From assembly GCA_934371475.1 (NCBI GenBank), contig CAKRNX010000030.1, positions 1 to 19,570 of the forward strand: a DNA stretch of 19,570 nt, written 5' to 3'. The translations under genes were made by a program, and so were the position numbers. Origin of the DNA: an uncultured Lachnospiraceae bacterium. GTDB lineage: Bacteria; Bacillota; Clostridia; Lachnospirales; Lachnospiraceae. Under the pieces are notes generated by a model. The model was not told the DNA's origin. It saw nothing but the letters and a program-made list of their open reading frames with translations, and ran no database searches. This document shows, one piece after another, positions 1-6,590 of the stretch; within the stretch, counting starts at the first letter, position 1; the number at the start of each line of letters is the position of its first letter.

Positions 1-171
1 CATCACGTCCAGGATGATCAGTGCAATGTCCTTTGTATTGAAAAACAAATCAATGGCCTCCGCACCGTCTCCGGCCTCCATCACCTCAAAATCTTTTTTC
101 ACAAGAAAATCCCGAACCAGCTTGCGCATCCGGCTCTCATCATCTACCACAAGAATTTTCAGTTTGTCCAT
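1..171 (-). CDS. Response regulator, receiver-domain N-terminus (partial, runs off window)
   Basis: The first 57 residues of a response regulator are present; the rest lies beyond base 1. The protein opens MDKLKILVVDDE, which gives the acidic pocket of a receiver domain, and reaches the phosphoacceptor strand LIILDVM with the likely phosphorylated Asp at residue 55. A winged-helix OmpR-type output domain is probable from the style of the sequence but is not visible. I chose the ATG at 171 over the in-frame ATG at 180 because a GGGAGG ribosome binding site ends 9 nt before 171 and abuts 180. It is transcribed in the same direction as the alarmone synthetase upstream but is separated from it by about 260 bp of hairpin-rich sequence, so it is probably its own unit. 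Confidence 0.85.
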   Translation of the reverse strand, partial: MDKLKILVVDDESRMRKLVRDFLVKKDFEVMEAGDGAEAIDLFFNTKDIALIILDVM

Positions 172-180
172 AGATTTCAT

Positions 181-432
181 CCTCCCCGTTTCCTGTTATC
201 ACCTGTTCCGGCGTTTGTTTTCCTATCCTGAAGCACATCTGAAAAAATCCGTAAAATCATAAAGCGGACATTCGCAATCCGCTTTCGCTGTTGCTCATGA
301 ACGCAGTCGCTCCGTGACTGTGTTCAAGCTTAACACACTCTAACACAGTATTATGACCAATATGTGAACAGTAATTTCGTATTCTCAAACAGCCGTCACC
401 TGCGCTGTCAAAGAGTCCTCTCACATCTGCTG
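181..432. other. Intergenic region with two hairpins; no gene seen
   Basis: This gap separates the alarmone synthetase stop from the response regulator start. It holds two inverted repeats. One, at 261-285, has 8-bp arms and is listed as a possible terminator. The other, at 300-324, has 9-bp arms (AACGCAGTC / GACTGTGTT, one G-U in RNA) around a 7-nt loop. I found no convincing promoter for the response regulator and no small ORF with a good ribosome binding site. Confidence 0.5.
242..285 (-). terminator. Possible Rho-independent terminator after the alarmone synthetase gene
   Basis: On the minus strand the arms AAAGCGGA and TCCGCTTT form an 8-bp stem around a 9-nt loop. They are followed by a T-rich but interrupted tract ending in TTTTTT. 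The T-run is not directly next to the stem, so this is a weak or imperfect terminator. Confidence 0.4.
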
Positions 433-1239
433 TCACACAGAAATCTCCGTCACTTCATCAATTTTATTTTTAATCGCCTGCATCTTCTGGTCGGTCTGTG
501 CAATGATCTCTGCCGCCTCAAACAGTTCCTGGCTGATCTGGTCAATCCCGTCCATATTTTCAATATCTTTTTTGTAGCGGATCTGATGTTCCAGGCTTGC
601 CCAGAAATTCATGGCAATCGTGCGGATCTGGATCTCTACCCTCATAATCTGCTTGGCTCTCGAAAAAAATACCGGCACCTCTACAATCATATGATAACTG
701 CGGTATCCGTTTTCTTTTGGATGCCGGATATAGTCCTTGATGCTCACCACGCGCAGATCATCCTGCCTGGCCACCATCTTGACCAGATCATAAATATCAT
801 CGATAAAATTGCAGATAACACGGATCCCGGCCACATCATTGAGAGTCCTCACAATATTTTTTACATTGACCGGCAGATTGTGCTTCTGCAGTTTGCGGTA
901 AATACTCATGGGGCTTTTGACCCGGCTTTCAATGCTGGAAATAGGATTGCGCTTGTAGCGCACCGAAAACTCCCGATCCAGGATCTCCAGTTTTGTCTGC
1001 ACTTCCCGTATCGCGCACTCGTACATCATCATCAGCTCTTCAAACTGTCTTGATTCCGCAAAAAAATTTGCCATCACAGGCGGATATGCCGCCTGCTGCT
1101 CCCTGCCGCCTAGGGACGGTTCTACATCCTGTAGCATCTCCTCTCCCTCCACGATCTCGGCATCCTGTATCTTCTCTGTATCCTGTGTCGTCTCCGCACC
1201 CTGTACAGTTTCTATCCCCTGTATGATTTTTTTCTCCAT
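433..1239 (-). CDS. Small alarmone synthetase (RelQ/YjbM-type GTP pyrophosphokinase)
   Basis: The 268-residue protein is a single-domain (p)ppGpp synthetase. It transfers pyrophosphate from ATP to the 3' hydroxyl of GDP or GTP and acts in the cytosol in starvation or cell-wall stress responses. The RelA/SpoT synthetase fold spans about residues 95-225. It shows the loop HPKENGYRSYH (173-183) and the strand VEIQIRT (201-207), whose Glu202 aligns with the catalytic Glu of this family, followed by AMNFWASLEHQI. There is no HD hydrolase, TGS or ACT domain, so it should be synthesis-only. It is longer than the usual RelQ (about 210 residues) because of an N-terminal extension with six imperfect hexapeptide repeats (residues 6-41). 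The start is supported by an AAGGGGGA ribosome binding site 10 nt upstream and a good promoter at 1269-1297. A C-terminal helix (about 230-265) probably mediates oligomerisation. The family call is secure; RelQ rather than RelP is inferred from the FWASLEHQI region. Confidence 0.9.
   Translation of the reverse strand: MEKKIIQGIETVQGAETTQDTEKIQDAEIVEGEEMLQDVEPSLGGREQQAAYPPVMANFFAESRQFEELMMMYECAIREVQTKLEILDREFSVRYKRNPISSIESRVKSPMSIYRKLQKHNLPVNVKNIVRTLNDVAGIRVICNFIDDIYDLVKMVARQDDLRVVSIKDYIRHPKENGYRSYHMIVEVPVFFSRAKQIMRVEIQIRTIAMNFWASLEHQIRYKKDIENMDGIDQISQELFEAAEIIAQTDQKMQAIKNKIDEVTEISV
1117..1224 (-). repeat. In-frame 18-bp repeat encoding six hexapeptides in the alarmone synthetase N-terminus
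   Basis: Six consecutive six-residue units are visible: IQGIET, VQGAET, TQDTEK, IQDAEI, VEGEEM and LQDVEP. The pattern is hydrophobic or Thr, then Q/E, then G/D, any residue, E, any residue. In the DNA this is a degenerate 18-bp tandem repeat carrying CCTGTA-like cores on the plus strand. It lies before the conserved synthetase fold and is not part of the usual RelQ length. Confidence 0.8.
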
Positions 1240-1268
1240 TACTGCTGTATCCCCCTTTTTCTCTCCAT

Positions 1269-1297
1269 ATTATACACGCAGCCCGTGTTTAATTCAA
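1269..1297 (-). promoter_or_regulatory. Promoter of the alarmone synthetase gene
   Basis: On the minus strand a -35 box TTGAAT (1292-1297) and a perfect -10 box TATAAT (1269-1274) are separated by exactly 17 bp. This gives a short 5' leader of about 25 nt before the ATG at 1239. It is a housekeeping sigma-type promoter by sequence. Confidence 0.75.
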
Positions 1298-1353
1298 ATA
1301 CAAATCCCTGGCTTTCTGAATATGACATCAGCTGCATGACGCACACCTCGCAG

Positions 1354-1374
1354 CAAGAATGCGGGGCATTCTTG
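1354..1374. repeat. Perfect 9-bp inverted repeat with 3-nt spacer
   Basis: CAAGAATGC and GCATTCTTG are exact reverse complements separated by GGG. The element sits about 60 bp upstream of the alarmone synthetase -35 box and after the amylase terminator. It has no T-run on either side, so it is not a simple terminator. It may be an operator or a structured remnant. Confidence 0.5.
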
Positions 1375-1427
1375 AACCTGCCGGAGACTTCTGATATTGT
1401 GAAATTCTTAATATTTCATGACACCAG

Positions 1428-1488
1428 AAAAAAGCTCCCTCCCAGGCGACAAGTTTTTATTATTACACTTGTCTGCCCGGAAGGGAGC
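1428..1488 (-). terminator. Strong Rho-independent terminator of the amylase gene
   Basis: A long stem runs between 1467-1488 and 1434-1454, with outer arms GGGAGC/GCTCCC and inner arms ACTTGT/ACAAGT, and an AT-rich loop. On the minus strand it is followed directly by TTTTTT. It begins about 26 nt after the amylase stop codon and isolates the amylase transcript from the alarmone synthetase downstream. Confidence 0.85.
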
Positions 1489-1514
1489 CTATCTCAATTC
1501 ATGCTCCTCTGTAA

Positions 1515-3269
1515 TTACTCAAGTACAAGAAGAGAATATGGATTAATTGTAACATGTGCTCCATCGATGCTGCTCTGAGTATCATCTGTACTCTGGAACA
1601 CGATCTGGGTAAATTCTCCGTAAACCTCTGACGGTTCCAGATCCAGTTCTTTCACTTCTCCTGTCAGGTTCACCAGTACCAGTGCACTTTCATCCTGTGT
1701 CATACGAATAAAGGATGCAACTCCCTGATCACCGGTCTCATAAACGTCAATGTCTCCATCTCTTAATACATCATTATTTTTCTTCAGGTTCATAACCTCT
1801 TTGTAATATGTATATAATGGATTTTCTCCTGCCTCTGCCGCTTCCACATTAAGACCATCATCGGAGGCCAGCTCTTCTGTCCAAGGCATCATCGTTCCAT
1901 ATTCTGTTGCGCCAAGTTCCTCCTGATAATACATAAATACATTGCCAGGCATTGCTGCAAGCAGAGAAGCTGCCGTACGGGCATGATCCTTGTTTCCTTC
2001 CAGCTGACTCATCACACGCGCCTGGTCATGATTTGCCAGGAACGGGCAATCAATAAATTTACCATCGGAAACCTCGTTACACAGATCATAATATTCAACC
2101 AGATCTTCTGCAATATTCAGGTCATCACTGTCTGTATCTGTCAGAGCATCCTCGCCCTCTACATACTCATAAGCGGTAGACTCATTTTTTGCAGCGCTCA
2201 GCATTTTTCCGCTCAGGTTAAAGTTATAAAGGCTGTCCAGATATCCGCCTTCAATGAACGGAACCATGTGACTGGTATCTTTATCCCATACTTCTGCAAT
2301 CAGATATGCATCCGGATGTTCTGCATGGACACCCTCGCTGAACTCACGCCAGAAATCCATGTTTTTCTCAAAAATTTCATCGCTGTAGATATTGGACAGG
2401 TAATCTCCGAAAATATGACGTGCTGCGTCAAGCCGGAAGCCGTCAAATCCAAGATCCAGCCAGAAGTTTGCAACTTCAACAAATTCCTGCCGTACTTCCG
2501 GATTATCAAAATTCAGATCCGGCACATTGTCCTGGAAAATATCGATCCATGTATAATCAAACTCTTTTCCATAATACGGAGAATCTTCCGCCAGCTGATC
2601 CGTTGTCCACCATACAGATTCAAATCTTCCATTTGCATTGTCTCCGGAATATGTTCCGCCTGTCATCGGATACTGTTCTGTCCAGCCATCCAGATTTCCG
2701 TGTTCTTCTTTATATGCATTTCTCTCTTCCTGAATCTCAAGCGCAGTTTTATCTACAAAATCTGCGTCCTTGGGAACAAAATTGAACCAATCAAAATATT
2801 TGTTCTTGCTTCCGTCTTCCAGAACCGGTCCTTCCAGTGCAGCCTCAAACCACGGGTTATTGTATGCACAGTGATTGATTACCAGATCCATCACGACCCG
2901 AATTCCCTTTTCCTCTGCTGTAGCAAGGAAAGATTTCAGCTCCTCCATTGTTCCATAATCAGGATTCAGTCCATAATAATCAATTGTACTGTATGGGGAA
3001 CGGTTTGATTTATTGATCGGCTGCATCCAGATGCCGGTCACTCCAAGTTCTTCCAGATAGTCAAGTTTTTTCTCTGCGCCCTTAAAATCTCCGATTCCGT
3101 CTCCATCACTGTCACAGAAAGTGCCGACCTTCAGCTCATACCAGACTCCGCCTTCCTGTAATTCAGCCTCCGGATTTCCCGCTCCTGCGAAAGCCATATT
3201 TGCGCTTCCCATGACCATACCCAATGTTGCCAAAGCAGCTACTGCCTTTTTCTTTGTATCAATCTTCAT
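1515..3269 (-). CDS. Secreted alpha-amylase family glycoside hydrolase (GH13)
   Basis: The 584-residue exported enzyme should hydrolyse alpha-1,4-glucosidic bonds in starch or maltodextrins outside the cell. A lysine-rich start, a hydrophobic stretch and an AFA-G site (about residue 28) form a type I signal peptide with no lipobox. The TIM-barrel motifs are present in order. The calcium-type loop CDSDGDGIGD follows the first strand. Region I is DLVINH (128-133), region II is GFRLDAARH with nucleophile Asp281, and region III is AEVWD with acid/base Glu326. Region IV is ANHDQAR with His414-Asp415. A beta-sandwich C-domain ends the protein. The loop and spacing resemble the bacterial alpha-amylase/oligo-glucosidase branch of GH13, but exact specificity cannot be read by eye. 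The ATG at 3269 is preferred to one 51 nt upstream because it has an AAGGAGGG site 8-9 nt away and begins the signal peptide. The gene follows the sensor operon by 135 bp and has its own terminator. Confidence 0.92.
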   Translation of the reverse strand: MKIDTKKKAVAALATLGMVMGSANMAFAGAGNPEAELQEGGVWYELKVGTFCDSDGDGIGDFKGAEKKLDYLEELGVTGIWMQPINKSNRSPYSTIDYYGLNPDYGTMEELKSFLATAEEKGIRVVMDLVINHCAYNNPWFEAALEGPVLEDGSKNKYFDWFNFVPKDADFVDKTALEIQEERNAYKEEHGNLDGWTEQYPMTGGTYSGDNANGRFESVWWTTDQLAEDSPYYGKEFDYTWIDIFQDNVPDLNFDNPEVRQEFVEVANFWLDLGFDGFRLDAARHIFGDYLSNIYSDEIFEKNMDFWREFSEGVHAEHPDAYLIAEVWDKDTSHMVPFIEGGYLDSLYNFNLSGKMLSAAKNESTAYEYVEGEDALTDTDSDDLNIAEDLVEYYDLCNEVSDGKFIDCPFLANHDQARVMSQLEGNKDHARTAASLLAAMPGNVFMYYQEELGATEYGTMMPWTEELASDDGLNVEAAEAGENPLYTYYKEVMNLKKNNDVLRDGDIDVYETGDQGVASFIRMTQDESALVLVNLTGEVKELDLEPSEVYGEFTQIVFQSTDDTQSSIDGAHVTINPYSLLVLE

Positions 3270-3290
3270 ATTGTACAAACCCTCCTTGTT

Positions 3291-3320
3291 TTTATATGAA
3301 TATTTTACCATTTTGCACAA
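3291..3320 (-). promoter_or_regulatory. Possible amylase promoter
   Basis: On the minus strand TTGTGC (3315-3320) and TATAAA (3291-3296) are separated by 18 bp, about 20 nt before the amylase start. The -35 match is poor, which would fit a promoter needing an activator such as the AraC-type regulator encoded upstream. The whole 135-bp gap is AT-rich, so this call is tentative. Confidence 0.35.
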
Positions 3321-3357
3321 TAACTGCCATGGAGATTTGTCTCTTCTTTTTTTAATT

Positions 3358-3374
3358 ATTTGTTATTACCTGCC
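3358..3374 (+). promoter_or_regulatory. Candidate regulator site upstream of the amylase, shared with the sensor operon
   Basis: ATTTGTTATTACCTGCC on the plus strand here matches ATTTGTTAATAGCAGCC on the minus strand at 7845-7861 at 14 of 17 positions. Both copies lie in regions upstream of genes that the local AraC-type response regulator could plausibly control. The orientation relative to the downstream gene differs between the two. Both regions are AT-rich, so chance is possible. Confidence 0.3.
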
Positions 3375-3404
3375 ATTATTTAAAAATTGTTTTCACTCGC
3401 CGCA

Positions 3405-4994
3405 TCAATAATCCAATCCTTCCCTGGTTGTCTCCCATACCGTGACAAATTCATCAAACGCCTCAATAGGCTCCTGCCCGAGAATTATTTTGGCATATGT
3501 CTCATCTTCCAGTATTTTTAACATTTTCCTTGTCCTTTTCCCGGAATCTGAGATTTTCTGTTCCTCACTGTAAACAGCATGATAATCCTGCCCGGCAATC
3601 GGTGCAACTCCATGCAGGATCCCAAAAAGTCGAATAAAGCTGTCTTTCTTATCTTCTCTGTAATCTTCTATCCCAAATTGATCATACGGATATTGATTTA
3701 ATTCTTTTAAACTATCTATATCACTTTGCAGATTTTTATGTCCGGAATAACTGATTTTCTTCTCCTTCCCCTGCATTACATCATTCAATACCTCCCATGT
3801 GTACTCAAGTTCATTGGCAAAATCGTGTTCCCAGCCGAACGGATATGCCTTCATGCTTACCCCTTTCTGCCGTTCCTCCCACCGCCATCCATATTCCAGC
3901 TGAAGGCCATAATTCAATACTTCTATGACGCTTTCCGGATCTTCGCATTTTTTGTTGATCACCAAATACTGATTTATACTCGATGGCATCGTACAGATAT
4001 ATTCCCCTTCTGCGTCCAGCGGTGCGCCATATGCCTCCCATTTGCTTTTATGGGCAATCATATCCTGCTCCAGTTTTTCTGCTGCCCACCACGGTCCGAA
4101 AAAGATCCCTACCTTCCCTTCGTCCAGCACATCCTGTATATTTTCCCGAAGAAATATCTCCGGATCCAGAATCCCCGCCTGATATAGCCCGGCCAGTACC
4201 TCTAATGCCTGTCTCGCCTCTTTCTGCACGGATCCATATACCAGTTCTCCGCTATCATTTGTAATCCAGTAACCGGGATATGCGTGAAAAGCAGAAAAAA
4301 ACGGTCCCAGCCCGAAACAGCATTTTCCTACCGCAGTCAGCGAATCATCTATTCCCGGTCCAAGAATTCCTATTGTGCCATCGCCTCCCATTTGTTTTTC
4401 TACAAACTGCCTACTTACATTAATCACTTCTTCTATCGTCTTCGGTGCCTCAAGTCCCAGCTGATCCAGCCAGTCCTGGCGTATCCACATCACATTGACA
4501 TTACTTGCTATCAAATTCGGAAATGGAATTGCCATCATCTCGCCATTCCGCTTCACCGCTTCCAGCATCTCATCTCCTCCGCTTTTTACAAATGCCTTCA
4601 CCTGTTCAGAAACCTTCTGCTCATACAGTTCTGTAACAGGCTGAAGCTGCCCGTACTCCAGCATCTGAAGATACTGCTGTTCATTCACCATTAACGCATC
4701 AGGCAATGCATCACACGCAATGTGCATATCTATGATACGGTTAAATTCTTCCGGTGAATAAACCCAGTCATACTCAATACAGATGCCAAGCTCTTCGCGT
4801 ATCAGATCCAGAAGCTGATTGTCACTCATGGTTTCGCCTTCTGGAAAATACGTATTTTCCTCCACTGTCACACCGATATGTAATTCTCTTGGCACCTCAT
4901 TTTTCACTGTTTGCGTACGCATCCCTGCTCCGAATAAACTAACAGCCAGAATTATCATTCCCAGGCAAACAACCGTCAGTTTTTCTTTCCTCAT
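3405..4994 (-). CDS. Extracellular solute-binding protein (family 1 type) without lipobox, probable sensor accessory
   Basis: The 529-residue protein resembles the sugar-type solute-binding proteins of Firmicutes. A basic start and one hydrophobic helix (about 6-25) are followed by the two-lobe fold, with typical segments such as DALPDALMVNEQQYLQMLEYGQLQPV (two-part motif, early lobe) and a C-terminal YAKIILGQEPIEAFDEFV. Most such proteins are lipoproteins with a Cys after the signal. Here the only Cys in the helix (residue 10) lies in its middle and does not form a lipobox, so the protein may remain membrane-anchored or be released. The start at 4994 is fixed by a 4-bp ATGA overlap with the response regulator stop and an AGGGGGG site 6 nt upstream. 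No permease or ATPase genes lie nearby. The ligand is unknown; the amylase downstream hints at malto-oligosaccharides, which is inference. The C-terminus appears slightly short compared with relatives I know. Confidence 0.85.
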   Translation of the reverse strand: MRKEKLTVVCLGMIILAVSLFGAGMRTQTVKNEVPRELHIGVTVEENTYFPEGETMSDNQLLDLIREELGICIEYDWVYSPEEFNRIIDMHIACDALPDALMVNEQQYLQMLEYGQLQPVTELYEQKVSEQVKAFVKSGGDEMLEAVKRNGEMMAIPFPNLIASNVNVMWIRQDWLDQLGLEAPKTIEEVINVSRQFVEKQMGGDGTIGILGPGIDDSLTAVGKCCFGLGPFFSAFHAYPGYWITNDSGELVYGSVQKEARQALEVLAGLYQAGILDPEIFLRENIQDVLDEGKVGIFFGPWWAAEKLEQDMIAHKSKWEAYGAPLDAEGEYICTMPSSINQYLVINKKCEDPESVIEVLNYGLQLEYGWRWEERQKGVSMKAYPFGWEHDFANELEYTWEVLNDVMQGKEKKISYSGHKNLQSDIDSLKELNQYPYDQFGIEDYREDKKDSFIRLFGILHGVAPIAGQDYHAVYSEEQKISDSGKRTRKMLKILEDETYAKIILGQEPIEAFDEFVTVWETTREGLDY

Positions 4995-6001
4995 CTCAAC
5001 CCCCCTGTCCTTCTGTATTCTGCCGGACTGCACTGCATTTTTTCCCGGAATACACGGCTAAAATAGTAAACGTCCTCATATCCGCTTTTTTCTGCAATTT
5101 CTGTCAGGCTAAGCTGTGTATTTAAAAGCAGTTCTTCCGCTTTTCCAATCCTGAGCTTGGAAACAAAATCTCCAAATGTAACACCCGTATATTTTTTAAA
5201 TTTCATGCTAAAGCAGCTGCGGCTCATTCCAATCTCCGCAGCCACTTCAGACGCATGCAGCGGCTCAGTGAATGTACGCTCAATTCGTCGGGCCGCCTTC
5301 ATCATGCTCCCAAACTCGTTTTTATCCGATACATAACTGCTGTATTCTCTGCGCATCTGCTCCACCCATTCAAGAACTTCCTCACTGGATTTAAACCATG
5401 GAATATCGGTTTCATGACATTCCAGTTTGGCGTCCACTTTTTCAATACACTTTACCATCAGCCGCTCCAGGATACGCAGCTCTGGCTGGCATTCTTTTGT
5501 AGCTTTCATCAGTTCTTCATAAAAGATGGTATCAAACATCCACCACAGACTATTCCACTGTTCCTTTAAGTTCTGCCATACTTTTTCGTCTTTATTTTTG
5601 CTGCACTCCATCCCCCGGTTCCGTTCTCTGTATTTTTTTTCAATACGTTCCAGTAAAATATCCCCATCCGTAAATTCCAGGGAAGCCTTTGAAATATATT
5701 CCAGACACCCAAGCCGGATCGCAGACTGTGCATAAGAAAACTCTTCATAAAATGTCAGTATCACAAAACGGATCTCCGGCCTCTGGACACTGCACTGCTC
5801 CATAAATTCAATGCCGTCCATCTCCGGCATATCAATATCGACAAAAACCAAATCTGTATCATGTTCCTGTATAAAACGCAAAGCTTCTCTGCCGTTTTGT
5901 ACATCTCCGATGACATCCATCTGATAACTGGCCCAGGGAAGAAGCGCTATAATTCCCTGCCTCGCCAGTTTATCGTCATCTACAACTAAAACTCTGATCA
6001 T
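4991..6001 (-). CDS. Response regulator with AraC-type DNA-binding domain (YesN-like, short form)
   Basis: The 336-residue transcription regulator begins with a receiver domain (1-120): acidic pocket VVDDD, phosphoacceptor Asp55 in LVFVDIDMPEMDG and switch residue Thr in FVILTFYEE. A linker of about 110 residues leads to two AraC-type helix-turn-helix units (about 235-333). The first contains ASEVAAEIGMSRSCFSMKF and the second LTEIAEKSGYEDVYYFSRVF. YesN-type regulators often exceed 500 residues because of a long middle region, so this is a compact form. It starts 22 nt after the kinase stop, behind a GGGTGAG site, and overlaps the binding-protein gene by 4 bp. The three are therefore cotranscribed and translationally coupled. 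It probably activates carbohydrate-use genes, with the adjacent amylase as the obvious candidate. Confidence 0.92.
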   Translation of the reverse strand: MIRVLVVDDDKLARQGIIALLPWASYQMDVIGDVQNGREALRFIQEHDTDLVFVDIDMPEMDGIEFMEQCSVQRPEIRFVILTFYEEFSYAQSAIRLGCLEYISKASLEFTDGDILLERIEKKYRERNRGMECSKNKDEKVWQNLKEQWNSLWWMFDTIFYEELMKATKECQPELRILERLMVKCIEKVDAKLECHETDIPWFKSSEEVLEWVEQMRREYSSYVSDKNEFGSMMKAARRIERTFTEPLHASEVAAEIGMSRSCFSMKFKKYTGVTFGDFVSKLRIGKAEELLLNTQLSLTEIAEKSGYEDVYYFSRVFREKMQCSPAEYRRTGGLR

Positions 6002-6023
6002 CTTTTCTCACCCTTTTTCATTT

Positions 6024-6590
6024 CTAGCATTTTTTCAGCCGAATCTCTTCCTCTCCAAGCGGAATCAGAATACTGATCTTTGTACCTCTTCCTTTCATGC
6101 TGTTCACATTCAGGACTGCTTTTTCTCCGTAAAAAGACTCCAGCATATAGCGAACATAACGAAAACCTATTCCCGCTTTTTTCGTGTTGTCCGTTTCCAT
6201 CCCCAGTGGCTGATTGATCCGCCTGTAATCCTCCCGGCTTAAACCGCTTCCATAGTCCCGCACAATAATCCCTGCATATTCCCGAAGCTCATCCTCAAAA
6301 ATCCATACTTCCAGACGCCCTCGATCCCCCAGTCCATGCTGCAGTGCATTTTCAATCAACGGCTGCAACAGCATATGAATCGTCGGTATATCAAGATAGC
6401 TGCCTTCTTCTACCTGAAGAAACGCTTCAAAATCATAACGCTGCTTCTGAATTTCTATATATTTTCTGGCAATCTCCACTTCTGTGCGCAAGGTACTGCT
6501 CCTGGTTTCCTTCCCTAAATTATAAGAAAGAATAACCGTAAGATCATGTACAAACTCCCGAATCCTCAGATTCCCGTCCCGCTGCGCCAT
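6024..6590 (-). CDS. Histidine kinase 3' fragment: ATP-binding (HATPase) domain
   Basis: This 188-residue open frame is the C-terminal half of the broken kinase. The N-box lies at about 74-88, with Asp112 of the DxGxG motif and a GIGFRYV box at 140-146. The ATG at 6590 has no ribosome binding site and is simply the Met of the conserved WMA motif. Independent translation is unlikely unless reinitiation occurs after the 5' fragment stops at 6544. It cannot autophosphorylate, because the His box is in the other frame. Confidence 0.7.
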   Translation of the reverse strand: MAQRDGNLRIREFVHDLTVILSYNLGKETRSSTLRTEVEIARKYIEIQKQRYDFEAFLQVEEGSYLDIPTIHMLLQPLIENALQHGLGDRGRLEVWIFEDELREYAGIIVRDYGSGLSREDYRRINQPLGMETDNTKKAGIGFRYVRYMLESFYGEKAVLNVNSMKGRGTKISILIPLGEEEIRLKKC

